A stretch of DNA of 64,000 nucleotides from Pseudoxanthomonas yeongjuensis (GCF_010093345.1 NZ_PDWT01000001.1:992001-1056000); one strand, 5' to 3'; shown: positions 1 through 9,039, counted from the first letter of the stretch. The notes: generated from the sequence alone by a model not told the origin. Translations and numbers: made by a program.

Positions 1-105
1 CTTGAGCGTGATTCACGCAGGACGGATTCGACAACGACTAGGATTGCCGCACGATCGCGTTACCGCTCCTCGAACAACCCTCCCCTTCCGGCCTGGATCC
101 ATACG

Positions 106-1890
106 ATGCGCTCACTGGACAAACCTTCCCGACTGTTCCTGGCAACTTCCGTCCTCGTCGCGTTGCTGACGGGTTGCAAGCAGCCCGCCGCTCCCGCCGC
201 CGATACCGCTGCCGTTCCGGCAACTGCCGCGCCCGCTGCCGGCGACGCCACCTGGCAACCGGCCGTGGACGATTTCATCTCCGGTTTCTTCCAGCATTTC
301 CCCACCTGGGGCGCCAATGCGGGCAAGCATGAATTCGACGGCAAGCTGCCCGACTTCAGTCCGGAAGGGTTGAAGGCGAACATCGACTGGCTGCATGCGC
401 AACGCGACCGCCTCTCCGCTTTCGGCCAGGACAAGCTGGACGCGACCCAGGGCTTCCAGCGCGACTACGTGCTGGCGGTGATCGATGCGCAGTTGTTCTG
501 GCTGGAGGATTCCGGTTTCGCCAGGAACAATCCGGGCTTCTACACCGGCGACCTGTCGCCCAGCATGTACCTGACCCGCCCATACGCGCCGCTGCCGCAG
601 CGCATGGCCGCGTTCGTCGCCTACCAGGAAGCGCTGCCCAAGGCGATCGAACAGATCCGCGGCAACCTCACGGGCCCCTTGCCCGCGACCTATATCGACC
701 TCGGTGCCAACAGCTTTGGCGGCTACGCCAGCTTCTTCAAGGACCAGGTGCCTGCCATCTTCGCCGAGGTGAAGGACGAGGCCTTGCAGGCGCGCTTCAA
801 GGCCTCCAATGCCGCCGCGGTGAAAGCCACGCAGGAGATGGCCGACTGGTTCACCGCGCAGAAACCCAAGGCCACCCAGGATTTCGCCCTGGGCGCGGAG
901 AAGTTCTCGAAGATGCTCTACGCCACCGAGCGCGTGGACCTGCCGCTGGACCAGCTGAAGGCGATCGGCGAGGCCGACCTGCAGCGCAACCTCGATGCCT
1001 TGAAGGCGGCGTGCGACCAGTTCGCCGCCGGCCAGACCATCAACGCCTGCATCGCCAGGGTCGATGCCCACAAGCCCGAAGGCGGCGCGGTCGAAGGCGC
1101 GCGCAAGCAATTGGTCGGGTTGAGGCAGTTCATCCTCGACAAGGACCTGGTGACGATCCCGGGCACCGAGGAAGCCAAGGTCGACGAAGCGCCGCCGTTC
1201 AACCGCTGGAACTTCGCCTACATCGAGATCCCCGGCCCCTACGAAAAGAACCTGCCGTCGGTGTACTACATCGCGCCGCCGGATCCGAAGTGGCCCAAGG
1301 CCGAACAGGAAGCCTACGTGCCGGGCCAGGCCGACCTGCTGTTCACCTCGGCGCATGAAGTCTGGCCGGGCCACTTCCTGCAGTTCCTGCACGCCAACCG
1401 CGCCAAGTGGTCGTTCGGCCAGTTGTTCGTCGGCTACGCCTATGCCGAAGGCTGGGCGCACTACACCGAGGAGATGATGTTCGACGCCGGCGTGGAAGGC
1501 GCGACCCCGGAAGTGCACATCGGCCAGCTGACCAATGCGCTGCTGCGCGACGTGCGTTATCTGTCGGCGATCGGCCTGCATACCGGCGGCATGACCGTGG
1601 CCCAGTCGGAACAGATGTTCAAGGACAAGGCCTACCAGGACCCGGGCAACGCGCGCCAGCAGGCCGCGCGCGGCACCTACGATCCGGCCTACCTCAACTA
1701 CACCATGGGCAAGCTGATGATCATGCAGCTGCGCCAGGACTGGACCGCGAACCATGGCGGGCGCGAAGGCTGGAAAGCCTTCCACGACCAGTTCCTGAGC
1801 TACGGCGGCCCGCCGATCCCGCTGGTGCGCGCGCAGATGCTGGGAGGCAAGGCGGAAGCGAAGCTGTGGCAGGCGCCTGCGAAGGACTGA
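106..1890 (+). CDS. DUF885 family lipoprotein, putative metal-dependent peptidase
   Basis: This 594-residue protein begins with a lipoprotein signal: a basic start, a hydrophobic stretch and an LLTGC lipobox, so it is probably an envelope lipoprotein. A Pro/Ala-rich linker follows. The body matches the DUF885 family, which resembles zinc peptidases. A zinc-binding HEVWPGH motif lies at about residue 417 and EGWAHYTEEMM at about residue 448, giving the histidines and glutamate expected of the metal site. The substrate is unknown. The gene stands alone, and its 3' end faces the convergent dcd gene across a REP palindrome. The start is chosen because it gives a complete signal peptide. Family assignment is confident; peptidase activity is inferred. 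Confidence 0.85.
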   Translation: MRSLDKPSRLFLATSVLVALLTGCKQPAAPAADTAAVPATAAPAAGDATWQPAVDDFISGFFQHFPTWGANAGKHEFDGKLPDFSPEGLKANIDWLHAQRDRLSAFGQDKLDATQGFQRDYVLAVIDAQLFWLEDSGFARNNPGFYTGDLSPSMYLTRPYAPLPQRMAAFVAYQEALPKAIEQIRGNLTGPLPATYIDLGANSFGGYASFFKDQVPAIFAEVKDEALQARFKASNAAAVKATQEMADWFTAQKPKATQDFALGAEKFSKMLYATERVDLPLDQLKAIGEADLQRNLDALKAACDQFAAGQTINACIARVDAHKPEGGAVEGARKQLVGLRQFILDKDLVTIPGTEEAKVDEAPPFNRWNFAYIEIPGPYEKNLPSVYYIAPPDPKWPKAEQEAYVPGQADLLFTSAHEVWPGHFLQFLHANRAKWSFGQLFVGYAYAEGWAHYTEEMMFDAGVEGATPEVHIGQLTNALLRDVRYLSAIGLHTGGMTVAQSEQMFKDKAYQDPGNARQQAARGTYDPAYLNYTMGKLMIMQLRQDWTANHGGREGWKAFHDQFLSYGGPPIPLVRAQMLGGKAEAKLWQAPAKD

Positions 1891-1916
1891 TACCCGAACG
1901 CAATTCGAGCCTGACC

Positions 1917-1996
1917 GTAGGAGCGTCCATGGGCGCGAGCTCTTGGGCGGGAGCCTCGAGGCGTTACGAAGAGCTCGCGCCCATGGGCGCTCCTAC
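1917..1996. repeat. GTAG-type REP doublet (SMAG-like), CATGG arm type
   Basis: This 80-bp inverted repeat starts GTAGGAGCG and ends CGCTCCTAC. It has an inner CGAGCTCTT/AAGAGCTCG pair, and each arm is itself a small hairpin around CCATGGGC. It sits between the convergent ends of the DUF885 gene and dcd. The architecture is two inverted REPs, like the elements moved by RAYT (TnpA_REP) transposases in relatives; no such transposase is in the window. Confidence 0.85.
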
Positions 1997-2003
1997 AGAT
2001 GGC

Positions 2004-2570
<567 letters not shown>

Positions 2571-2599
2571 GCAATGGTTTCCCGGAAATCGACACGATC

Positions 2600-2605
2600 A
2601 TTATA
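2600..2605 (-). promoter_or_regulatory. Candidate -10 box for dcd
   Basis: Read on the minus strand, the bases give TATAAT, 30 bases upstream of the dcd ATG. No convincing -35 hexamer is seen at the expected distance. The last bases of the hexamer lie in the terminal TATA of the adjacent palindromic element. Experimental support is absent. Confidence 0.4.
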
Positions 2606-2672
2606 AGGTGGGCCCTGGCCCACCATCCGGCCATCGCGCCATCGGCGATGGCGGGCCGGGGCCCGCCCTATA
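2602..2672. repeat. Second-type inverted repeat (TATA-GGGCCC palindromes)
   Basis: Two similar palindromic units face each other: TATAAGGTGGGCCCTGGCC on the left, and on the right the inverse of TATAGGGCGGGCCCCGGCC. About 20 bp of unrelated sequence lies between them. This is the same two-inverted-REP layout as the GTAGGAG elements, but with different arms. The right end contains the stop codon of apbC (TAG, 2670-2668). The left end overlaps the likely -10 box of dcd. Confidence 0.7.
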
Positions 2673-3513
2673 CCAGCGACGAGGCGATCGGCATCGAGGC
2701 GCGCGGGCGCTTCGCCAGTTCCGCGGCCATGGCCCGCGCGACCTGGCGATAGGCCTGGGCCACCGCCGAATCCGGCGCCGCGGCCATCACCGGCTGGCCG
2801 GCGTCGCCCTGCTCGCGGATGGCGATGTCCAGCGGCAGCGAACCCAGCAACGGCACGCCGTATTGCGCGGCCATGCGCTCGCCGCCGCCTTCGCCGAACA
2901 GGTGCTCCTCGTGTCCGCAGTTCGAGCAGACATGCACGGCCATGTTCTCGACGATGCCCAGCACGTGCACATTGACCTTCTGGAACATCGCCAGCGCCTT
3001 CTTCGCATCCAGCGTGGCGATGTCCTGCGGCGTGGTGACGATGACCGCCCCGGCCACCGGGATCTTCTGCGCCAGGGTCAGCTGGATGTCGCCGGTGCCC
3101 GGCGGCAGGTCGATCAACAGGTAGTCCAGGTCGTCCCAGCGGGTGTCGTTGAACAGCTGGGTCAGCGCCGAAGTCGCCATCGGCCCGCGCCAGATCATCG
3201 GCGTGTCGGCATCGACCAGGAATCCGATCGACATGGCTTCCACGCCGAAAGCGCGCATCGGCTCGATCGACTTGTTGTCCGGGCTCTCGGGCTTGCCGCT
3301 CAGACCGAGCATGGCGGGAATGCTGGGGCCGTAGACGTCGGCATCGAGGATCCCGACTTTGGCGCCTTCCGCATGCAGGGCCAGGGCCAGATTGACCGCA
3401 GTGGTGGATTTACCGACTCCGCCTTTGCCTGAACCGATCGCAATCACGTTCTTTACGCGCGGCGATGGCGACAGGCCTGTCTGTACCGCGTGCGCGCTGA
3501 TTCGCTGCTTCAT
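2668..3513 (-). CDS. apbC: Mrp/ApbC-type iron-sulfur cluster carrier ATPase
   Basis: This 281-residue P-loop protein of the Mrp/NBP35 family binds and transfers Fe-S clusters in the cytoplasm. Motifs seen are the deviant Walker A GSGKGGVGKST near residue 28, the switch DADVYGPS, the family signature PPGTGDIQLTL, and a cluster-binding CSNC near residue 192. It is shorter than E. coli Mrp because the N-terminal DUF59/MIP18 domain is missing; the P-loop starts almost at the N-terminus. Its stop codon is TAG inside a palindromic element. The divergent DUF2147 gene lies 184 bp upstream. Confidence 0.93.
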   Translation of the reverse strand: MKQRISAHAVQTGLSPSPRVKNVIAIGSGKGGVGKSTTAVNLALALHAEGAKVGILDADVYGPSIPAMLGLSGKPESPDNKSIEPMRAFGVEAMSIGFLVDADTPMIWRGPMATSALTQLFNDTRWDDLDYLLIDLPPGTGDIQLTLAQKIPVAGAVIVTTPQDIATLDAKKALAMFQKVNVHVLGIVENMAVHVCSNCGHEEHLFGEGGGERMAAQYGVPLLGSLPLDIAIREQGDAGQPVMAAAPDSAVAQAYRQVARAMAAELAKRPRASMPIASSLV

Positions 3514-3621
3514 GAATGAAGCCCCTGGGAATTCCGGAAGGATTTCATTTTACCTTTATCCCTTGCCGCGGCGCCTGCTGAACGGGTGTCCGGAGCCGGC
3601 TCCATACGCCTCCGGATGCGG

Positions 3622-3627
3622 TATAAA
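3622..3627 (+). promoter_or_regulatory. Candidate -10 box for the first DUF2147 gene
   Basis: TATAAA occurs 71 bases before the ATG at 3698, just after a 12-bp perfect palindrome (GGAGCCGGCTCC, 3592-3603). No clear -35 is visible, so this is tentative. The 184 bp between apbC and this gene hold no other recognisable feature. Confidence 0.35.
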
Positions 3628-3697
3628 GGCCGCTGCATCCGGCGCGGTACATCGTGGCGACCCGGACCCAACCATCCACTGTCCCTGGGAGGGGAAT

Positions 3698-4129
3698 ATG
3701 CGCAACAAACTGATCGCCACCCTGGTGGCACTGCCCCTGCTGGTCATTTCGATGTCGGCCATGGCGGCCGATCCAGCGGTCGGCCGCTGGAAGACCTACG
3801 ACGAGGAAACCGGCAAGCCGCGCCTGATCGTGGACGTGTACGAAGCAAAGGGCGGCACCATCGCGGCCAAGGTTGTCGACACCCTGTTCGCGCCCAATGC
3901 GACCTGCACTGCCTGTACCGGCGCAGCCAAGAACAAGCCGATCAAGGACATGGTGATCGTGTGGGGCCTGAAGCCCGATGGCGCCGCGTACAGTGGCGGG
4001 ACCGTGCTCAAGCTCGCCAACGGCAAGACCTACAAGTCGAAGGCCGAGCTGTTGTCGCCGAACAAGCTACAGGTCTCCGGCTGCCTCGGCTTCATCTGCA
4101 AGCATCAGGAATGGACCCGCGAGCACTGA
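3698..4129 (+). CDS. DUF2147 domain periplasmic protein (paralogue 1)
   Basis: This 143-residue secreted protein has a Sec signal peptide ending VISMSAMA-A. The mature part is one DUF2147 domain, recognised by VGRWKTYDEETGKPR near its start and the GGTVLKLANGKTYKSK strand near its end. Four cysteines (TCTAC and GCLGFIC) could form disulfides in the periplasm. The start is fixed by a strong Shine-Dalgarno sequence (GGGAGGGG, 3687-3694); longer in-frame extensions lack one. The gene is followed by a strong terminator and then a paralogue with the same core. The function of DUF2147 proteins is not known. Confidence 0.85.
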   Translation: MRNKLIATLVALPLLVISMSAMAADPAVGRWKTYDEETGKPRLIVDVYEAKGGTIAAKVVDTLFAPNATCTACTGAAKNKPIKDMVIVWGLKPDGAAYSGGTVLKLANGKTYKSKAELLSPNKLQVSGCLGFICKHQEWTREH

Positions 4130-4152
4130 GGCTCCACCCGAGCTGAAAGACC

Positions 4153-4180
4153 AACGGCCCGGATATCCCGGGCCGTTTTG
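4153..4180 (+). terminator. Rho-independent terminator
   Basis: A hairpin AACGGCCCGG-atat-CCCGGGCCGTT followed by TTTTG ends the first DUF2147 gene 24 bases after its stop codon. It separates the two paralogues into different transcripts, or attenuates the second. Confidence 0.85.
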
Positions 4181-4218
4181 CGCATCATCCCACCTTCGCT
4201 TCGAACGGATCACCAGCC

Positions 4219-4656
4219 ATGTCCCTGCAACGCCTGTCCATCGCCCTGCTCCTGCTGGTTCTGCCTTTTGCGTGCTTCGCCCAGAACAGTCCGGTCGGGC
4301 GCTGGAAAACTATCGACGATGAAACCGGCAAACCAAAGTCCATCGTCGAGATCTACAAGACCACCAACGGCACCCTGGCCGGCAAGGTGGTCGAGATCCT
4401 GCAGTCCGACAAGGGCCCGAATCCGCTTTGCGACAAATGCTCCGGCAGCAACAAGAACAAGCCGATCAAGGGCATGATCATCCTCTGGAACCTCAAGGAA
4501 CAGGACGCCACCCATTGGACCGGCGGCACCGTGCTGGATCCGGCCAAGGGCAAGACCTACAAATCCAAGATCGAGCTGCAGGCCGGCGGCAACAAGCTGG
4601 ACATGGACGGCTGCATCTCCTTCATCTGCCGCACCCAGACCTGGGTCCGCGAATAA
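4219..4656 (+). CDS. DUF2147 domain periplasmic protein (paralogue 2)
   Basis: This 145-residue protein has a signal peptide ending PFACFA-Q and one DUF2147 domain. It parallels the previous gene closely: VGRWKTIDDETGKPK, NKNKPIKGMIILW, GGTVLDPAKGKTYKSK and a C-terminal CISFICRTQTW. The cysteine pattern is conserved (CDKC and CISFIC). The two genes are a tandem duplication that has diverged. Terminators lie both before and after it, so it may be transcribed alone. Function unknown. Confidence 0.85.
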   Translation: MSLQRLSIALLLLVLPFACFAQNSPVGRWKTIDDETGKPKSIVEIYKTTNGTLAGKVVEILQSDKGPNPLCDKCSGSNKNKPIKGMIILWNLKEQDATHWTGGTVLDPAKGKTYKSKIELQAGGNKLDMDGCISFICRTQTWVRE

Positions 4657-4683
4657 GCGATCACTGCCGCAAGCAAGCGATCT

Positions 4684-4716
4684 GTTCGGCCCGGCACCTG
4701 CCGAGCCGAACCTTTT
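4684..4716 (+). terminator. Rho-independent terminator
   Basis: The stem GTTCGGC/GCCGAAC contains an inner CGGC/GCCG extension and is followed by CTTTT. It lies 28 bases after the second DUF2147 gene and upstream of metG. Confidence 0.7.
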
Positions 4717-4774
4717 CAGGCGGACCGGTTTGCCGCGCATGCGATAATCGCGTCCCCTCCGCACGCCGCAGCCC

Positions 4775-6877
4775 ATGACCCGCACCGCGCTCGTCACCAC
4801 CGCCCTGCCCTATGCCAATGGCCCCCTGCACCTGGGCCACCTGGTCGGCTACATCCAGGCCGACATCTGGGTCCGCGCGCGCCGCCTGCGCGGCGACACG
4901 GCCTGGTTCGTGTGCGCCGACGACACCCACGGCACCCCGATCATGCTGGCGGCGGAAAAGGCCGGGGTGACGCCCGAAGCCTTCATCGCCAGCGTCCAGG
5001 CCTCGCACGAACGCGATTTCGCCGCCTTCGGCGTGGCCTTCGACCATTACGACTCGACCCATTCGTCCGCCAACCGCGAGCTGACCGAAATCTTCTACGC
5101 CCGGCTCGAAGCCGGTGGCCACATCGCCCGCCGCAGCGTCGCCCAGTTCTACGATCCGGAAAAAGGCATGTTCCTGCCGGACCGCTACATCAAGGGCATC
5201 TGCCCCAACTGCGGCACCCCCGACCAGTACGGCGACAACTGCGAGAACTGCGGCGCGACCTACGCGCCGACCGACCTGAAGGAACCGAAGTCGGTGCTCT
5301 CCGGAGCCACCCCCGAGCTGCGCGATTCGGAGCATCATTTCTTCGAGGTCGGGCGCTTCGAATCCTTCCTGCGCGAGTGGATGGCCGGCGACGTGGCCCT
5401 GCCCGGGGTCAAGGCCAAGCTGATGGAATGGCTGGATGCCGAGGGCGGCTTGCGCGCCTGGGACATCTCCCGCGATGCGCCGTATTTCGGTTTCGAGATC
5501 CCCGGCGCGCCCGGCAAGTATTTCTACGTCTGGCTGGACGCGCCGATCGGCTATCTGAGCAGCTTCAAGAACCTGTGCGCGCGCAACGGCCTGGATTTCG
5601 AATCGCACCTGCTCGCCGGCACGCGGACCGAGCTGCACCATTTCATCGGCAAGGACATCGTCAATTTCCACGGCCTGTTCTGGCCGGCGGTGTTGCATGG
5701 CGTCGGTTTCCGCTCGCCGACGCGCCTGCACGTCAACGGCTACCTGACCGTGGACGGGGCCAAGATGTCGAAATCGCGCGGCACCTTCGTCATGGCCCGC
5801 ACCTTCCTCGACGTGGGCCTGGAACCGGAGGCGCTGCGTTATTACTACGCGGCCAAGTCCTCGGGCGGGGTCGACGACCTGGACCTCAACCTCGGCGATT
5901 TCATCGCCCGGGTCAACGCCGACCTGGTCGGCAAGTTCGTCAACCTGGCCAGCCGCTGCGCCGGTTTCATCGAGAAACGCTTCGACGGACGGTTGGCTGC
6001 CGCATTACCCGAACCCGCGATGTACGACCGCTTCGTGGCCGCGCTGGCGCCGATCCGCGAAGCCTATGAGCGCAACGACCCGGCCGGCGCGATCCGCCAG
6101 GCCATGGCCCTGGCCGATGAAGCGAACCGCTACATCGACGACAAAAAGCCCTGGGTCATCGCGAAGGAACTTGATATCAGCCGGGAAGGCGCCGATGCCG
6201 AACTGCAGGCCGTGTGCACGCAGGGCCTGAACCTGTTCCGCGTGCTGGTCGCCGCGCTGAAGCCGATCCTGCCGGATACCGCGGTCCAGGCGGAAGCATT
6301 CCTCGCCGCCCCGGTGTACGCATGGCAGGACCTCGACGCGCCGTTGCTGGCGCACACGGTCAAGCCCTACCTGCCGCTGTTCACCCGCATCGACCCGAAG
6401 AAGATAGACGCCATGACCGAAGCTTCGAAGGACACGATGGGCGCCGCGCCCGCCACCGCCGTAGGAGCGACGTCAGTCGCGAATGCAAAACCGGCAGGCG
6501 CAACAGTCGCGACTCACGTCGCTCCTGCGCCTGCAGTCGCGGGCTCGACCATCTCCATCGACGACTTCTCCAAGCTGGACCTGCGCATCGGCAAGGTGCT
6601 GGCCTGCGAATTCGTCGAAGGCTCCGACAAGCTGCTGCGCTTCGAGCTGGATGCCGGCGATCTCGGCAAGCGGCAGATCTTCTCGGGCATTCGCGCCAGC
6701 TACGGAGAGCCTGAGAAACTGGTCGGCCGCACGGTCGTGTTCATCGCCAACCTGGCGCCGCGCAAGATGCGCTTCGGCACCAGCGAAGGCATGATCCTGT
6801 CCGCCGGTTTCGACGGTGGCGCGCTGGCCCTGCTGGACGCCGACAGCGCGGCGGAACCGGGTATGCCGGTCCGGTGA
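4775..6877 (+). CDS. metG: Methionyl-tRNA synthetase
   Basis: This 700-residue class I aminoacyl-tRNA synthetase charges tRNA-Met. HLGH (HIGH motif) is at about residues 20-23 and KMSKS at residues 330-334. The zinc-knuckle cysteines CPNC and CENC lie near residues 143 and 155. The C-terminal EMAP/Trbp-like tRNA-binding and dimerisation domain runs from about residue 592 (FSKLDLRIGKV) to the end. The linker between the catalytic part and this domain (about residues 550-590) is Ala/Thr/Val-rich, and residues 563-585 are encoded by a REP palindrome. A GATAAT at 4743-4748 is a possible -10 element. The stop codon overlaps the next gene (GTGA). Confidence 0.98.
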   Translation: MTRTALVTTALPYANGPLHLGHLVGYIQADIWVRARRLRGDTAWFVCADDTHGTPIMLAAEKAGVTPEAFIASVQASHERDFAAFGVAFDHYDSTHSSANRELTEIFYARLEAGGHIARRSVAQFYDPEKGMFLPDRYIKGICPNCGTPDQYGDNCENCGATYAPTDLKEPKSVLSGATPELRDSEHHFFEVGRFESFLREWMAGDVALPGVKAKLMEWLDAEGGLRAWDISRDAPYFGFEIPGAPGKYFYVWLDAPIGYLSSFKNLCARNGLDFESHLLAGTRTELHHFIGKDIVNFHGLFWPAVLHGVGFRSPTRLHVNGYLTVDGAKMSKSRGTFVMARTFLDVGLEPEALRYYYAAKSSGGVDDLDLNLGDFIARVNADLVGKFVNLASRCAGFIEKRFDGRLAAALPEPAMYDRFVAALAPIREAYERNDPAGAIRQAMALADEANRYIDDKKPWVIAKELDISREGADAELQAVCTQGLNLFRVLVAALKPILPDTAVQAEAFLAAPVYAWQDLDAPLLAHTVKPYLPLFTRIDPKKIDAMTEASKDTMGAAPATAVGATSVANAKPAGATVATHVAPAPAVAGSTISIDDFSKLDLRIGKVLACEFVEGSDKLLRFELDAGDLGKRQIFSGIRASYGEPEKLVGRTVVFIANLAPRKMRFGTSEGMILSAGFDGGALALLDADSAAEPGMPVR
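6461..6528. repeat. REP doublet inside the metG reading frame
   Basis: The element starts GTAGGAGCGACGTCAGTCGC and ends with the inverse GACTCACGTCGCTCCTGC. It is therefore two REP units facing each other, as in the intergenic copies but with a GACGT-type arm. The 68 bp are translated in the metG frame as an Ala/Val/Thr-rich stretch between the catalytic and tRNA-binding domains. Confidence 0.8.
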
Positions 6878-7488
6878 TTGCCGGACCGCGGAACGCCACC
6901 GACCTGGCGTTGTTCGATTTCGACCACACCATCACCGACGCCGACAGCTTCGGCCGCTTCATCCGCGACCTCGCCACGCCACGACAATTGGCTATGGCGA
7001 AGTGGACGGCCGGCCCCTGGCTGGCCGGCTACCGGTTGGGCCTGGTGTCGGCCCGGCGACTGCGGGAACGGGTACTGAAGCTCGCTTTCCGCGGCCGCGG
7101 CGAAGCGGAGATCCGCGAGTACGGCGCCCGTCACGCGCAGGAGGTGCTGCCCGGCCTGCTGCGCCCGGAGATGATGCAACGCATCGCCTGGCACCGGGAG
7201 CGCGGCGATACCGTGGTCCTGGTTTCCGCTTCGCTCGATGTCTACCTGCAGCCGTGGTGCGAACGCCATGGCCTGGAACTGATCTGCAACCGGCTGGAAG
7301 CGCGCAACGGTGTGCTCACCGGCCGCTACCGCGACGGCGACTGTGGCCCGCGCAAGGCGCGGCTGATCCGCGCACGCTACGATGTCGGCGCCTATCCGCA
7401 AGTCCACGCCTACGGCGACAGCCGCGAGGACCTGGACATGCTGGCGCTGGCCCAGCAGCGCTGGTACCGCGGTCGCCAGGTCGCCTGA
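6874..7488 (+). CDS. HAD-IB family phosphatase
   Basis: This 204-residue HAD-superfamily phosphatase of subfamily IB (SerB/phosphoserine-phosphatase-like) has the catalytic motif DFDHT near residue 12, motif II VSAS near residue 117, and motif III/IV YGDSRED near residue 184. It lacks the regulatory ACT domains of SerB, so it may act on another small phosphomonoester. It starts with GTG overlapping the metG stop codon by 4 bases (GTGA), so it is probably translated with metG. The substrate cannot be read from the sequence. Confidence 0.85.
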   Translation: MIAGPRNATDLALFDFDHTITDADSFGRFIRDLATPRQLAMAKWTAGPWLAGYRLGLVSARRLRERVLKLAFRGRGEAEIREYGARHAQEVLPGLLRPEMMQRIAWHRERGDTVVLVSASLDVYLQPWCERHGLELICNRLEARNGVLTGRYRDGDCGPRKARLIRARYDVGAYPQVHAYGDSREDLDMLALAQQRWYRGRQVA

Positions 7489-7528
7489 AACCACCACCTC
7501 CCGCGCCACGGCGCGATGCACGGCCCCG

Positions 7529-7948
7529 ATGCCAACGATGCAAGACCCCGCCGACAACCTGACCGAACGCCTGGATCGCGTACTGCCGCAGACCCAGTGC
7601 GGCCAGTGCGGATTCGAAGGCTGCCGCCCGTATGCCCAAGCGATGGCAAGCGGACAAGCGCAAGTGGACCGTTGCCCGCCTGGTGGCGACGCTGGCGCGC
7701 GCGCGCTGGCGCGGATCCTCGGTGTCGCGCCCCTGCCCTACGACCGCAACCGCGGCCAGCACAAACCTGCGCAGATCGCGCTGATCGTGGAAGCCGACTG
7801 CATCGGCTGCACCAAGTGCATCCAGGCCTGCCCGGTCGATGCCATCGTCGGCGGCGCCAAGCACATGCATGTGGTCATCGAGCCGCTGTGCACCGGTTGC
7901 GAGCTGTGCCTGCCGGCCTGCCCGGTGGATTGCATCGTGATGGTGTGA
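7529..7948 (+). CDS. rnfB: RnfB-type iron-sulfur electron-transfer protein
   Basis: This small ferredoxin-like protein has about 139 residues. An N-terminal 4Fe-4S motif CGQCGFEGC, completed by a later cysteine, is typical of RnfB/RsxB. Two ferredoxin motifs follow: [12 protein letters not shown] and [12 protein letters not shown]. The N-terminal membrane anchor of classical RnfB is absent and no other rnf genes are nearby, so it is probably a stand-alone cytoplasmic electron carrier. Two ATGs (7529 and 7538) are possible and neither has a clear Shine-Dalgarno sequence. It is 40 bp downstream of the HAD gene and converges on the gumN-like gene. Confidence 0.85.
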   Translation: MPTMQDPADNLTERLDRVLPQTQCGQCGFEGCRPYAQAMASGQAQVDRCPPGGDAGARALARILGVAPLPYDRNRGQHKPAQIALIVEADCIGCTKCIQACPVDAIVGGAKHMHVVIEPLCTGCELCLPACPVDCIVMV

Positions 7949-7987
7949 CCAGACGACCGGAAACGGATTACCGCACCGTCATCCCAT

Positions 7988-8063
7988 GTGGGAGCGCCCA
8001 TGGGCGCGAGCTCTTGGCTTTCCGCGATCGGATCGAAGGGCTCGCGCCCATGGGCGCTCCTAC
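7988..8063. repeat. GTAG-type REP doublet, CATGG arm type
   Basis: This 76-bp inverted repeat runs from GTGGGAGCGCCCATGGGCGC to GCGCCCATGGGCGCTCCTAC, between convergent rnfB and the gumN-like gene. Its last bases (CTA, 8060-8062) are the stop codon of the gumN-like gene on the minus strand. The arms match the element at 1917. Confidence 0.85.
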
Positions 8064-9028
8064 AAGGGAGCCGCGCATGCCGAGCAGATGCGCTCGACCT
8101 TGTAGCCTTTCGCGCGCAGCTTCTCGACCACGCCGTCCGGACCCAGCAGGTGCAACGCACCCACCACCACCAGGGTGTCGTCGGTGCCGGGCCGGGTGAG
8201 GCGTTGTTCGATCTTCGGCACCCATGCGTCGTTGCGGGCCACGTTGATCCGCTGGTACAGACGCGGGTATTCCTTCTTCATTTCCACGCCCATGTCCTCC
8301 CACAGCAACCGGGCATCGCCTGCGCGCCATGCCTTGTGCAGCCTGGCGGTTTCGGCGCTGCCTTCCTTGGCCTCGGTCAGCGCTTCGGTCAGGAACTGGA
8401 CCTGCTCCTCCTTGCCCATGCCATCGAGGAACGCGATCTGTTCGGCGCCGGTTTCCAGCCCTGCGGTCGGCTTCTTCGCCTGCGTGGCGCGCTCCGCGAA
8501 GTGGGAATCCAGCCCCAGCTTGGGATCCAGGCCCTGCCTGGTCATTTCCACGATGCTGATCATCAAACCCGCGAACCAGGGCTCGAACCTCTGCATGACC
8601 TGCGCGGTCACTCCGGTTTTCTGCAGTTCGGCGTCGTTGCCGGCCAGCCACTCTCCAAGCATCGCCGCCGTCGCCGGCGGCAGTTCGCTGTCGAGCGTGC
8701 TGCCGTCGGTGCGCAGCGCCGCCTGGCCCATCTGCATGCCCAGGGCGGGCGACGCCATCTCTTCCGGGGTCATTTCGAAGACCAGCGATTCCGCATCCGC
8801 GAATGCCGCGTCCACGTCCTTCGACAATGGATAGTCGGCCGGCTTCAGCAGGTGGAACGAGCCCAGCAGGTAAACCGAATTATCCGCATCGGACACCTTC
8901 CACAACAACGGCACCGGCGGTTGCGAGAGCGCGGGCTTCGGCGAATCGGCATTGACCGCGAAGGCGGACATCGCCAGCAAGGACAGCAGCAGCGGCTTGA
9001 ACGAACGCTTGAAAGAGCGGGAACGCAT
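8060..9028 (-). CDS. TraB/GumN family secreted protein
   Basis: This protein of about 322 residues has a Sec signal peptide (SFKRSF, a hydrophobic core, AFAVNA). The mature part matches the TraB/GumN family: LLWKVSDADNSVYLLGSFH near the start and VVVGALHLLGPDGVVEKL near the end. Both ends carry the conserved GxxH/GxxH-type motifs proposed to form a metal-dependent hydrolase site. The start at 9028 is preferred for its AAGGA ribosome site. The ATG at 9043, overlapping the upstream stop codon as ATGA, is an alternative that adds five residues. The gene stops within a REP element. Family members include GumN of the xanthan locus, whose role is unknown. Confidence 0.85.
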   Translation of the reverse strand: MRSRSFKRSFKPLLLSLLAMSAFAVNADSPKPALSQPPVPLLWKVSDADNSVYLLGSFHLLKPADYPLSKDVDAAFADAESLVFEMTPEEMASPALGMQMGQAALRTDGSTLDSELPPATAAMLGEWLAGNDAELQKTGVTAQVMQRFEPWFAGLMISIVEMTRQGLDPKLGLDSHFAERATQAKKPTAGLETGAEQIAFLDGMGKEEQVQFLTEALTEAKEGSAETARLHKAWRAGDARLLWEDMGVEMKKEYPRLYQRINVARNDAWVPKIEQRLTRPGTDDTLVVVGALHLLGPDGVVEKLRAKGYKVERICSACAAPL

Positions 9029-9039
9029 AGTGATCCTTG

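Noticed and set aside
112..1785. A 557-codon minus-strand frame opposite the DUF885 gene
   Set aside because: The plus-strand gene has a lipobox and metal-site motifs; the antisense frame has none.
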